Source of the DNA: Flavobacterium hibisci
Lineage (GTDB): Bacteria > Bacteroidota > Bacteroidia > Flavobacteriales > Flavobacteriaceae
Length of the DNA: 64,000 nt
Reading direction: 5' to 3'
Assembly: GCF_020026925.1 (NCBI RefSeq)
Contig: NZ_JAIQDW010000010.1
Span: 1-64,000 of the forward strand
The notes below the pieces were generated by a model that worked only from the letters and a program-made list of their open reading frames with translations, did not search any database and had not been told where the DNA came from. The position numbers and the translations under genes were made by a program. Positions 34,106 through 42,885 of the stretch are shown here, piece after piece; the stretch's first letter is position 1; every line of letters begins with the position of its first letter.

Positions 34106-36292
34106 TTATAAAACTAATAACCCAAATTCACGTAACGTATTAATCGGCTTTGAGTACCAGAACAATTCAAAATCCTCAAGCGAAGTTTCAAAATCATTTT
34201 TCACTTCCTGAAAAGTATAATTTTTACTATTTGAAACCGTGATTTTTTTCAGGATTTCGATCAGCCATTTTCCTTCTTCCTTACTGGTCTGAATGGTAAA
34301 ACTTTCTTTTTTATCATGAAAAGTCAGGGACATCATTTCCCAGCTTTTTCCTTTTTTTGATTTTGTAAAGGTTTCTGCTAAAGGTTTTCCGCCCAGCCAG
34401 ACCACTTTTGCATTTGGTTTTGTATTGAAATCGTTTTGTTCTTCTAAAGCATTAAAAATAAAATCTGGATGAATTTTTGTTTTTGGAATTTTGAAGTCGA
34501 ACCAATCCTGCAATTCATAATCAAAACAGATTCCGTGCATGAAATTAAAAAGCGATTTCTTTAACCCGAAACTAAATTTATCATGATTGATTCCTGTCGA
34601 ATCGGTATAATCAATGTCGTTATTAGCAAAAGTTCCAATTGCTTCCGTCTTTTTGGTGACGCCAAATTGTTCCGGATATAACCCGACCGGACTGTGCGCT
34701 GTTAAGGCAAACTGATGCCAAAATCCGGACTGTAAAACCCCGGCTTCAAATAGCTGACGCACCATTTCGAGACTGTCAATAGTTTCCTGAATCGTTTGTG
34801 TTGGATATCCATACATTAAATACGCATGCACCATGATTCCGGCTTCTGTAAAATTTCGGGTTACTTTTGCCACCTGTTCTACGGTTACGCCTTTATCTAT
34901 TAATTTCAACAATCGGTCTGAAGCTACTTCTAATCCTCCCGAAACGGCAATACAGCCGGAAGCTTTCAATAATAAACACAAATCTTTTGAAAAGCTTTTT
35001 TCGAATCGAATGTTTGTCCACCATGTTACAGCCAGTTTTCGTTTTATGATTTCTAGAGCCAGCGCCCGCATCAAGGCTGGCGGTGCGGCTTCATCTACGA
35101 AATGAAAGCCATTTTGCCCTGTTTTTTCAATTAATTCTTCTATTCGGTCACAAAGTAAACTGGCCGCAACGGGCTCGTAAACTTTTATATAATCTAATGA
35201 AATATCGCAGAAAGTACATTTTCCCCAATAGCAGCCGTGAGCCATAGTGAGTTTGTTCCAACGCCCGTCACTCCACATTCGGTGCATCGGATTCACGATT
35301 TCGATAACCGAAATGTATTTATCCAAAGGCAGATCAGAATAATCCGGAGTTCCTACAAATGCCTGCTTGTAATCATGTTTTAAAGAATTATTTTTATAGA
35401 CAACTTCTCCGTTTTCTAAAAGAAAAGTTCGCTTATAAGAATTGTAATACGGTTTTTCTAAATTGAAAATTAATTCTTCGATTGGCACTTCGCCATCATC
35501 CAAAGTGATAAAATCGAAGAATTCGAAAACACGCTTGTCAGAAAGTGAGCGTAATTCGGTATTCGGGAAACCGCCTCCCATCGAAATTTTGATTTCGGGA
35601 TGGTTTTGTTTGACCCATTGCGCAGATCGAAAAGCACTATATAAATTCCCCGGAAAGGGAACAGAAATTAAAAACAAGGTTGGTTTTACAGCTTCTATTT
35701 TTTCTTTCAGAAGTGAAATTAAAATCGAATCAATATAAGTCGGTTCCTGTTGTAAAGCTTCGTACAATTCATCAAAAGAATTGGCACTTCGGCCTAAACG
35801 TTCTGCATATCGGCTAAAGCCAAAATTTTCATCGACACACTCAACAATAAAATCCGAAATATCTTCGAGATACAAAGTTGCCAGGTGTTTTGCCTTGTCC
35901 TGAGTTCCCATGGTTCCGAAAGCCCAGTCGAGTTCTTCTAATTGTGCAAAACGGGAAGCCTCCGGCAGAAAATCTTCCTGACAAATCTGCAGTGCCAAGG
36001 TTGGATTTTTTCCCTGCAAAAACTGAATTACAGAATCAATCGTTTTAATGTATTCGTCCTGTAATGCGAAAATTCTTTTGCAGTTTTCCGTTGTTGGTTG
36101 TTGGCTGATGGATGTAAATAAATCCTGTAAACCTTCTTTCGAAAACAATTTCAAAATCACATCAATACCCAAATCTGCCTGAACGGATTCTATATTTTTG
36201 GTATTCAGAAAACCTTTTATATAAGCGGTAGCCGGATACGGAGTATTCAGTTGGGTAAATGGTGGTGTTATTACAAAAAGTTTTGTTTTCAA
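34106..36292 (-). CDS. B12-binding-domain radical SAM protein
   Basis: A 728-residue enzyme. The N-terminal part (about 1-280) includes a cobalamin-binding-like Rossmann region (VKPTLFLISVPFPGNLYSAF, then KISMGGGFPNTELR). The radical SAM core starts near residue 345 with MAHGCYWGKCTFCDISLDY, giving cysteines 354, 359 and 362. The spacing is C-x4-C-x2-C, one residue longer than the classical CxxxCxxC. CIAVSGGLEVASDRLLKLIDKG is the usual SAM-binding strand. A C-terminal region of about 200 residues follows. It resembles uncharacterised B12-dependent radical SAM proteins common in Bacteroidota; the reaction is unknown. It is a single gene, tail-to-tail with the MBL hydrolase. Confidence 0.85.
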   Translation of the reverse strand: MKTKLFVITPPFTQLNTPYPATAYIKGFLNTKNIESVQADLGIDVILKLFSKEGLQDLFTSISQQPTTENCKRIFALQDEYIKTIDSVIQFLQGKNPTLALQICQEDFLPEASRFAQLEELDWAFGTMGTQDKAKHLATLYLEDISDFIVECVDENFGFSRYAERLGRSANSFDELYEALQQEPTYIDSILISLLKEKIEAVKPTLFLISVPFPGNLYSAFRSAQWVKQNHPEIKISMGGGFPNTELRSLSDKRVFEFFDFITLDDGEVPIEELIFNLEKPYYNSYKRTFLLENGEVVYKNNSLKHDYKQAFVGTPDYSDLPLDKYISVIEIVNPMHRMWSDGRWNKLTMAHGCYWGKCTFCDISLDYIKVYEPVAASLLCDRIEELIEKTGQNGFHFVDEAAPPALMRALALEIIKRKLAVTWWTNIRFEKSFSKDLCLLLKASGCIAVSGGLEVASDRLLKLIDKGVTVEQVAKVTRNFTEAGIMVHAYLMYGYPTQTIQETIDSLEMVRQLFEAGVLQSGFWHQFALTAHSPVGLYPEQFGVTKKTEAIGTFANNDIDYTDSTGINHDKFSFGLKKSLFNFMHGICFDYELQDWFDFKIPKTKIHPDFIFNALEEQNDFNTKPNAKVVWLGGKPLAETFTKSKKGKSWEMMSLTFHDKKESFTIQTSKEEGKWLIEILKKITVSNSKNYTFQEVKNDFETSLEDFELFWYSKPINTLREFGLLVL

Positions 36293-36367
36293 AGGGATTT
36301 TATTTTCTGCAAAAATACGGGATATTTATAATCTTTCAGGAAAAGATTTACTACTCTATTTAAAACC

Positions 36368-36400
36368 AAAAAAGGATGCCATAATAGACATCCTTTCTTT
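36368..36400 (-). terminator. Terminator of the rtcB-prfH-TPR operon
   Basis: AAAGGATG (36371-36378) and CATCCTTT (36389-36396) pair, with the T-run on the minus strand provided by an A-run at 36368-36373. It immediately follows the stop codon of the TPR gene. Confidence 0.7.
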
Positions 36401-36401
36401 T

Positions 36402-36935
36402 TTACTTTTTCTTCTTTTTCTTCTTTTTCTTCTTGGCCGATTTATCCTTTTTCGAATCACCATTCAATTTTTTGTTCAGCCTTTTTTCAGATTCTTCAAT
36501 CGTGTAGTCATAAGAAGTATTGATTGTGGTAAGTTTTACTTTTTTAATCACTTTCAAGGCTTTCTTAAACTCTTGCTGACGTTCTAAAAGCATGACTTTC
36601 TTCAAAAGGATTTCTGCTTTATTGATTCCTTTGACTGTCAATGCAAAATCAATCAGTTTAGATGCTTCTTCGTAATCTTCATTCAAAATCAAAGTATGAA
36701 TATAAAAAGGATACACCTCTAAAGCATAAATATTAATCGAAAGTGCTCTCTGAAAATACTCTTTTGCTTCTTCATATTTGAATAACTGATCTGAAAAAAC
36801 CTGACCGTATAAACACAATGCCATGGTATTTTTATCATCGTAAGACAAGGCATAATCCAACGATTCGATGGTTCCTTCCAACCAATATGGATAATTGTCC
36901 AATGCCTGAAAAAGATATTTATCTACTGTTTTCAT
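36402..36935 (-). CDS. TPR protein with poly-lysine tail
   Basis: A 177-residue soluble protein. Helical TPR-like repeats occupy about 20-150 (ALCLYGQVFSDQLFKYEEAKEYFQRAL, then YIHTLILNEDYEEASKLIDFAL). The last 20 residues are nearly all lysine, ending in ten consecutive lysines encoded by AAG/AAA repeats. I chose the ATG at 36935 (MKTVDKYLFQAL) over the one eight codons upstream at 36959. It is the third gene after rtcB and prfH, 34 bases after prfH, and shares their terminator, so it is probably part of the same RNA-repair operon. A basic tail would fit binding to RNA or ribosomes, which is inference. Confidence 0.7.
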   Translation of the reverse strand: MKTVDKYLFQALDNYPYWLEGTIESLDYALSYDDKNTMALCLYGQVFSDQLFKYEEAKEYFQRALSINIYALEVYPFYIHTLILNEDYEEASKLIDFALTVKGINKAEILLKKVMLLERQQEFKKALKVIKKVKLTTINTSYDYTIEESEKRLNKKLNGDSKKDKSAKKKKKKKKKK

Positions 36936-36969
36936 AATTTTTTCTATTTGGAAATGCAAAAATCAAATC

Positions 36970-37659
36970 TTATTCCCGGTCGAAATAATCTTCCCGTTTT
37001 AATCGTTGCCGTTCTTGTTTGTACTTTTTAACTTGTTTTTGTTTTTTAAAATCTGTACCCTGAAAAACCCGAACCGGATTCCCGCGCTGAATTTGCAATT
37101 GGTTGATCCATTGTGCCTGAAATTCGGCTTTGAATTGTTTGACGGTTTCATCTTTAAATTTCTGCAGCAATCTTTCGGTTGCCAGTTTTTTATTCTGATG
37201 CTGAGACCGAGAATCCATTGCCACAACACTAATTCCTGTTGGGAGATGAGTCGCTCTTACTGCCGAGCTGACTTTATTTACATGTTGTCCTCCCGCACCG
37301 GAACTTCGCATGGCCTGATACTGGATATCTTTCTCTGTAATTTCGGTCGTTGTCGCTTTATCAACTTCAAAAATTCCGATAAACCAATTTTTACGTTTAT
37401 GAAATTTTCGAAACTGACTCTGTCCAATCCACTGAATGGTTCCTATCCATGAATTAACAAATGTATTCAGATTGTCACTTTCGAGTAAAATCGTGGCTGT
37501 TTCTACGGTTCCGTTTTCGATTCCTTTTTCCCGTTGAAGCAAAGTGGTTTTTATTTTATTATCATTTGCTTCTTCCAGAAAAGTTTTCAGTACCTGAGCC
37601 ACCACCCAGCTGCATTCAGCCGGGCCGCGCCCTGATGTTATTTGAATTATTTTTTCCAT
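36970..37659 (-). CDS. prfH: Peptide chain release factor homolog PrfH
   Basis: A 229-residue class I release-factor relative. The catalytic GGQ lies at 123-125 in [20 protein letters not shown], and a basic tail ([20 protein letters not shown]) follows. The stop-codon-reading domain of RF1/RF2 is missing, as is normal for PrfH. Published work on RtcB2-PrfH pairs shows that PrfH handles ribosomes with 16S rRNA cleaved at the decoding centre and that RtcB then reseals the break. Here prfH starts 2 bases after rtcB, so the two are translationally coupled. This is the expected operon form of that system. Confidence 0.92.
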   Translation of the reverse strand: MEKIIQITSGRGPAECSWVVAQVLKTFLEEANDNKIKTTLLQREKGIENGTVETATILLESDNLNTFVNSWIGTIQWIGQSQFRKFHKRKNWFIGIFEVDKATTTEITEKDIQYQAMRSSGAGGQHVNKVSSAVRATHLPTGISVVAMDSRSQHQNKKLATERLLQKFKDETVKQFKAEFQAQWINQLQIQRGNPVRVFQGTDFKKQKQVKKYKQERQRLKREDYFDRE

Positions 37660-37661
37660 AA

Positions 37662-39053
37662 TTATCTGTCCATTCTAACGATTTTTGGTGTAAATGTGCC
37701 TAACACATCCACCAGTTCCGTTTGGTTTGCCATAACTTTATTAATGTCTTTGTATGCCATTGGCGCTTCGTCAATATTACCGCCAATCAAAGTCACATCG
37801 TTTGCTTTTAAGACTTTGTTGATTTCGCTTTGAGTAAATGATTCTTTACACTTTTTACGAGAAAATAGTCTTCCGGCACCGTGAGAAGCAGAATTTAAAC
37901 TTTGAGCATTTCCTTTCCCCTGAACAATAAATCCCGGAGCAGTCATCGAACCCGGAATAATGCCCAGTTCACCAACGTTTGCAGGAGTAGCTCCTTTTCG
38001 ATGCACAATTGCTTCTTTGCCATTTACGATTTCTTTCCATGCAAAATTGTGATGGTTTTCAATCGTTACAACCACTCGTTTTCCTATCCCTTTCGCAATT
38101 CGGCGGTGAATATCGTCATGACAGGCTTTGGCATAATCGCCTGCTAAATTCATAGCCAGCCAATATTCCTGACCATCGTGCGTATTCAAATCGAGCCAGG
38201 CCAAATGCTGTACATTTTTAGGCAGCGGACATTGTTTGGTTGCCAGATAGGTGTAATGTTTTGCGATATTAGCCCCTAAACCTCTTGAACCACTATGCGA
38301 AAGCACTGCAAAATATTCCCCAACTCCAATCTTCCATTCGTTGAGAGGATTAGTGATTTTCGCAATTCCAAATTCTACAAAATGATTCCCTCCGCCGGAA
38401 GTTCCCAATTGCTTGTAAGCTTTATTCAAAAGGTTTTTCAAAAGCGGGATATCCTGAAATTCACTTCGGATGAACACTTCGTGATCTGCCCGAATGGTGT
38501 GGGTTTCATACATTCCAAACTTTGTATTGTCTTTTAAAATAGCCTGTAGCTGATGCTCTTTTCCTTTAAAGAAAGAAGCTGGTATATCAAAAATTGACAA
38601 ACTCATTCGGCAGCCTATATCCACTCCAACTCCATACGGAATTACGGCATTATCTGTTGCCAGAACTCCGCCAATTGGTAATCCGTAACCGGAATGCGCA
38701 TCTGGCATTAAAGCTCCGGCTACTGAAATTGGTAATTTTAAGGCATCATATAACTGATATTTCGCCTGTTCATCAATTTCATTTTCTCCGAAAATAGAGA
38801 AAGGTGCTCTTGTATTATTAAGCTGATGCATTCTGACCTGTACCGGATTTACTAATCCTTCTGCCACTTTTCCCCAGGTTCCATGTCCGGTAAATTTTTC
38901 CGGAAACAGTAAAACTTCTTTGGCTTCGGTTAATATACTTTCTTTTTTTTCTCGTTTTCTGTATCGGTTGATTTGACCCAAGGCGATATTGATACTATTA
39001 TTTTTTGGAAAGCCTATTTTAATCAGGTCTTTTCCGGATAATTTATTTCCCAT
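37662..39053 (-). CDS. rtcB: RNA-splicing/repair ligase RtcB (RtcB2 type)
   Basis: A 463-residue GTP- and Mn-dependent RNA ligase that joins 2',3'-cyclic phosphate (or 3'-phosphate) to 5'-OH ends. Metal ligands and active-site residues are visible: Cys148 in [10 protein letters not shown], His224 in [10 protein letters not shown], His253 in [10 protein letters not shown], His335 in ENHHNFAW, and the guanylylated His391 in [14 protein letters not shown]. It is coupled to prfH, which marks it as the ribosome-repair type rather than the tRNA-splicing type. The 587-base region upstream holds a short terminator-ended transcript (39255-39408) that may control it. No RtcA or RtcR gene is adjacent. 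Confidence 0.95.
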   Translation of the reverse strand: MGNKLSGKDLIKIGFPKNNSINIALGQINRYRKREKKESILTEAKEVLLFPEKFTGHGTWGKVAEGLVNPVQVRMHQLNNTRAPFSIFGENEIDEQAKYQLYDALKLPISVAGALMPDAHSGYGLPIGGVLATDNAVIPYGVGVDIGCRMSLSIFDIPASFFKGKEHQLQAILKDNTKFGMYETHTIRADHEVFIRSEFQDIPLLKNLLNKAYKQLGTSGGGNHFVEFGIAKITNPLNEWKIGVGEYFAVLSHSGSRGLGANIAKHYTYLATKQCPLPKNVQHLAWLDLNTHDGQEYWLAMNLAGDYAKACHDDIHRRIAKGIGKRVVVTIENHHNFAWKEIVNGKEAIVHRKGATPANVGELGIIPGSMTAPGFIVQGKGNAQSLNSASHGAGRLFSRKKCKESFTQSEINKVLKANDVTLIGGNIDEAPMAYKDINKVMANQTELVDVLGTFTPKIVRMDR

Positions 39054-39254
39054 TTGTTTTTTACTATTGAAATTCTTCCAAAATCAATATTGCCTGTTTC
39101 TCTTTCACAAAATGAAATGCTTTATCTTAAACATTTAAGGCATAAGAATACGCACAAAACATCATGCAAAATCTGAGCAATAGATCTTGATAAACATTTT
39201 ATCTGAAACAGATAAATTCAGTTCTGGTATCCGGGAATTTTGAAGTGTCTAGAA

Positions 39255-39290
39255 TAAAAAAAGCCCGAAAGTTATTTTCCTTCGGGCTTG
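39255..39290 (-). terminator. Terminator or attenuator upstream of rtcB
   Basis: AAGCCCGAA (39261-39269) and TTCGGGCTT (39281-39289) form a stable stem, with a seven-base T-run on the minus strand. It lies 202 bases before the rtcB start and about 300 bases past the transporter's own terminator. Confidence 0.75.
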
Positions 39291-39312
39291 TTCATATCTC
39301 TAAATTGATTTA

Positions 39313-39399
39313 CTATGATTGAGAAAAGCCACGAAGACACATGCCAACAGAATCTGATCCTGATGCGATGTTTTGAGAGGTAAGGTTTAATACAAACAT
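39313..39399 (-). CDS. Possible 28-residue leader peptide upstream of rtcB
   Basis: A 28-codon frame starting MFVLNLTSQNIASGSDSVG and ending CLRGFSQS. The bases just before its ATG (ACGAAGAC at 39401-39408 on the minus strand) are an exact complement of bases near its end (GTCTTCGT at 39331-39338). The reading frame is therefore enclosed in an RNA stem, with the terminator following. It could be a leader peptide, a small protein or simply part of a structured RNA. I do not recognise the peptide. Confidence 0.35.
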   Translation of the reverse strand: MFVLNLTSQNIASGSDSVGMCLRGFSQS

Positions 39400-39583
39400 T
39401 GTCTTCGTTTATTAATAGTTAATTACTTATTTTCTGATGCAAATTTTGTAAATTATTTTTTGAATAAACAAATTAAATCACAAAATTTTCTTAAAAATAT
39501 CTTTAAAACACTGAATAACAATTATTTAATACATAATAAATATTCCATAAACATAAAAAAATCAGGTAATCTTAAGATTTTTT

Positions 39584-39615
39584 CAAAAAAATAGGTAATG
39601 AATAATTCATTACCT
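39584..39615 (-). terminator. Terminator of the MHS transporter gene
   Basis: AGGTAATGAAT-A-ATTCATTACCT (39593-39615) is a perfect palindrome of 23 bases, with a T-run after it on the minus strand, 26 bases past the transporter stop codon. Confidence 0.8.
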
Positions 39616-39640
39616 CTGTATAAATTAGTTTTCAGAAATA

Positions 39641-40918
39641 TTAAAACTGATGTACTTTTTTAGAAATCACTAAAAAGGAAATTAATGAAATAATAGCTGC
39701 AATGGTCAGGTAAAAACCAACATAATTCAAACCATACGTACTTGCCAGCCAAATTGCAATCATGGGTGCAAATGCTGCTCCTAGAATTCCAGCCAGATTA
39801 AACGTTAAAGATGCACCTGAATAACGAACAGTGGTAGGAAACAACTCTGATAAAAATGTTCCCAGAGGTCCGTAAGTAAATCCCATCAAAGACATTCCGA
39901 TACAAACAAAAGCGGTTACTAAAAACGGACTTCCGGAATTAAGGAATAACGAAAAGAAAAATCCAAAAGCAGCAATAGCAATTGTAGTGAAAATTAATAT
40001 TTTACGACGGCCAATTTTATCGGCAACCAAAGCTGAAATGGGAATAAAAAGAGCGAAAAACAATACCGAAAACAATTGAATCAGCAAAGCATCTCTTTTT
40101 ACATAACCTAAATCTGAAGTAACCCAACTCAGGGTAAACACTGTCATTAAATAAAATACCAGGAAGGTTGTTACAGCTCCTAATGTCCCAAAAATCAATT
40201 GATTTTTATACGATTTTACCAAAGTTAAAAAGGGAACTTTTACTTCTTCGTGCTCATTTTTAGAATTTTCAAAGGATGGCGTTTCAGAGATTTTAGTTCG
40301 GATATAAAAACCAACTATAACCAATAACGAACTGGCGATAAAAGGAATTCTCCAGCCATAATTCATGAAATCTTCATTACTCATTGAATCCGTCAGCAAT
40401 AAAAAAGTCCCTCCGGAAAGCAGTAATCCAATAGGTGCTCCCAATTGCGGAAACATTCCGTACCAGGCACGTTTATGCGGCGGTGCATTTTCAATCGCTA
40501 ACAAAACAGCTCCTCCCCACTCTCCTCCTAAACCAACACCTTGCCCGAATCGGCAGAGCATCAATAATAAAGGAGCGGCAACACCAATACTAGCATAACC
40601 AGGCAAAAATCCGATGGTGACTGTCGAAATTCCCATAGTCAATAAGGCTGCAACTAAAGTGAATTTACGTCCGATTTTATCTCCGTAATGTCCAAAAAAA
40701 GCAGATCCCAACGGACGTGATAAAAATGCAATGGAAAAAGTAGCTAAGGATTCCAAAGTTGCCATGGTAGCATCTGAACCGGGAAAAAATAATTGAGGAA
40801 AAACCAATACGGCTGCATTGGCATAAATATAAAAATCAAAAAATTCAATTGTGGTGCCAATAAGGCTTCCAAACAGAACATGCTTTAAGGAGTTCTTTTG
40901 ATTGGGATTACTTTTCAT
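39641..40918 (-). CDS. MFS transporter, metabolite:H+ symporter (MHS) family
   Basis: A 425-residue inner-membrane transporter with about 12 hydrophobic segments. MHS-family marks are HVLFGSLIGTTIEFFDFYIYANAA at the N-terminus, FLSRPLGSAFFGHYGDKIGRK (the MFS loop 2-3 motif), GQGVGLGGEWGGAVLLAIENAP, and FLSELFPTTVRYSGASL near the end. These resemble ShiA/ProP-like proton symporters for small organic acids or betaines. I chose the ATG at 40918 (MKSNPNQKN); an ATG ten codons upstream adds a segment without conserved features. It stands alone and ends at a strong palindromic terminator. The substrate is unknown. Confidence 0.9.
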   Translation of the reverse strand: MKSNPNQKNSLKHVLFGSLIGTTIEFFDFYIYANAAVLVFPQLFFPGSDATMATLESLATFSIAFLSRPLGSAFFGHYGDKIGRKFTLVAALLTMGISTVTIGFLPGYASIGVAAPLLLMLCRFGQGVGLGGEWGGAVLLAIENAPPHKRAWYGMFPQLGAPIGLLLSGGTFLLLTDSMSNEDFMNYGWRIPFIASSLLVIVGFYIRTKISETPSFENSKNEHEEVKVPFLTLVKSYKNQLIFGTLGAVTTFLVFYLMTVFTLSWVTSDLGYVKRDALLIQLFSVLFFALFIPISALVADKIGRRKILIFTTIAIAAFGFFFSLFLNSGSPFLVTAFVCIGMSLMGFTYGPLGTFLSELFPTTVRYSGASLTFNLAGILGAAFAPMIAIWLASTYGLNYVGFYLTIAAIISLISFLVISKKVHQF

Positions 40919-41180
40919 ATTACTGTGATATAACTTTTTTACTTGCAAAAATAGAGTTTCATTGTAAATAATTCAGTTTTAGAAAAATTAGTTTCACAAC
41001 ACTCGCGTTTTTTAACAAATTTTATAAATTTTCAACATTACACAACTTTTTAAAAACTAAAAACCTGATTATAAAGTTTTTAAATACAAAAATAAAAATC
41101 AAATCATAAGCTATCGTTAAAACCATTTTTAACTGTATATTTTCATTAAATTTACAGCTGTCAAAAATAAAATCAAGATT

Positions 41181-42770
41181 ATGCCAAGCGACTGTATCAG
41201 CTATCAAAACTCAGGATATTTCTCTAAATTGATGCAAGATTATTTAGATCAGAAATCAGAATTAAAACCGCTGTACAATCGCTTTCCAACACTTGAAAAT
41301 TTTGAAAAACAAATTATAGAAAAGCAATCAAATTTTGATAATGCAAACCGAATTGCGCTAGTAAATACGCTGAAGAAGCAATATCAAAATATCGAAATTT
41401 CTGATGCGACTAAGCAAAATATTGAGCTTTTAGCACTGCAAAACACCTTTACGATTACAACCGGACATCAGCTAAATTTGTTTAGCGGCCCTTTGTATTT
41501 TTTATATAAAATCATTTCAACAATTAACCTGACCAAAGAATTAAAATCAAAATATCCAACTTATAATTTTGTTCCGGTCTATTGGATGGCAACAGAAGAC
41601 CATGATTTTGAAGAGATTAATTATTTTAATTTTAAAGGAAAAAAATTCAGATGGAATAAGGAAAGTACCGGTCCTGTAGGAAGGCTCTCAACGGAAGGTT
41701 TAGCCGAGTTTCTCGAAATTTATGCTTTGGAATTGGGATCAAGTACAAATGCCAATACGCTGAAAAAACTGTTTGAAGATGCTTATCTAAAACATGATAA
41801 TCTTGCTGATGCAACACGTTTTTTAGCCAATAGTTTATTTGCATCTCAGAGCTTGGTTATAATTGATGCAGATGATGCCGACCTGAAACGAGCTTTTATA
41901 CCGTATGCAAAAGAAGAATTAGTGGAACAAACTTCCTTCAAAGCAGTACAGGAAACAATCGAAAAACTGACCGATTATAGTGTTCAGGTAAATCCGCGCG
42001 AGATCAATTTGTTTTATATCGAAGACAATCTTCGTGAGAGAATTATTTTTGAGAACGAAAAATATTACGTAAACAATACCAAAATTTCATTTTCTAAAGA
42101 CGAGATCCTAAAATTATTAGAACGCAATCCTGAAAAATTCAGTCCAAATGTGATTATGCGTCCGTTGTATCAGGAAATTATCCTACCTAATTTATGCTAC
42201 ATTGGCGGAGGCGGAGAAATTGCTTACTGGCTGGAATTGAAATCATTTTTTGATGCCGTAAACATAACTTTCCCAATCCTTTTAGTCCGTAATTCGGTAC
42301 TTTTAGCAACTGAAAAACAGGTTAAAAAAGCAGATCAGCTGCATTTAAACTGGAAAGACCTATTTACAAAACAAGAAGATTTATTAAACGCTGTAACACA
42401 TAAAATATCAGCTTTTCCGATTGATTTATCGGCTCAAAAAGAAATTCTGAAAACCCAGTTTCAATATCTTTACGAATTAGCGGATCAAACCGATAAATCT
42501 TTTTCAGGCGCAGTAAAAGCACAGGAAATTAAACAAACAAAAGGTCTTGAGAATCTTGAAAAACGTTTGCTTAAAGCACAAAAAAGAAAACTGCAGGATC
42601 AATTAGAAAGAGTTACTGATTTGCAGTGTGAGCTTTTTCCAAATAGCAGTTTGCAGGAACGTCAGGCCAATTTCTCTGAATTTTATTTAGAAAAAGGCGA
42701 ACAATTAATTCCATTACTAACTCAAAAATTAAGACCTTTAGAAACTAATTTTTCTATTATTACAATATAA
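41181..42770 (+). CDS. bshC: Bacillithiol biosynthesis cysteine-adding enzyme BshC
   Basis: A 529-residue cytoplasmic protein with the family's typical features: FTITTGHQLNLFSGPLYFLYKIISTINL at about 93-120, FVPVYWMATEDHDFEEINYFNF at about 132-153, and RPLYQEIILPNLCYIGGGGEIAYWLELK at about 327-354. The C-terminal coiled-coil (GLENLEKRLLKAQKRKLQDQLERV) is characteristic of BshC. It is thought to add cysteine to glucosaminyl-malate in the last step of bacillithiol synthesis, the low-molecular-weight thiol of Firmicutes and many Bacteroidota. The other bsh genes are not in the window. The gene stands alone on the plus strand. Confidence 0.95.
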   Translation: MPSDCISYQNSGYFSKLMQDYLDQKSELKPLYNRFPTLENFEKQIIEKQSNFDNANRIALVNTLKKQYQNIEISDATKQNIELLALQNTFTITTGHQLNLFSGPLYFLYKIISTINLTKELKSKYPTYNFVPVYWMATEDHDFEEINYFNFKGKKFRWNKESTGPVGRLSTEGLAEFLEIYALELGSSTNANTLKKLFEDAYLKHDNLADATRFLANSLFASQSLVIIDADDADLKRAFIPYAKEELVEQTSFKAVQETIEKLTDYSVQVNPREINLFYIEDNLRERIIFENEKYYVNNTKISFSKDEILKLLERNPEKFSPNVIMRPLYQEIILPNLCYIGGGGEIAYWLELKSFFDAVNITFPILLVRNSVLLATEKQVKKADQLHLNWKDLFTKQEDLLNAVTHKISAFPIDLSAQKEILKTQFQYLYELADQTDKSFSGAVKAQEIKQTKGLENLEKRLLKAQKRKLQDQLERVTDLQCELFPNSSLQERQANFSEFYLEKGEQLIPLLTQKLRPLETNFSIITI

Positions 42771-42885
42771 TTACATACAAAATACGACAATAATTCAGAA
42801 TAAAATAACCACTCCGTTCCGGATTATTGTTGCAAACCAAATAGCGATTTTTAAAATAATTAACTAACCAATTTACCCAAAACAA

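Larger units (their letters stand above)
39054..39640 (-). other. 587-base region upstream of rtcB containing a small transcription unit
   Basis: No large gene. Read on the minus strand it holds, in order, the terminator of the MHS transporter (39584-39615), an AT-rich promoter-like stretch (39430-39580) and a structured small unit with a 28-codon open frame (39313-39399). A second strong terminator (39255-39290) follows, then about 200 bases leading to rtcB. Two terminators in one intergenic region show that something short is transcribed between them. Confidence 0.6.

Noticed and set aside
42787..42830. Terminator after bshC
   Set aside because: ACAATAAT and ATTATTGT pair, but the stem is short and AT-only, the loop is 28 bases and there is no T-run.
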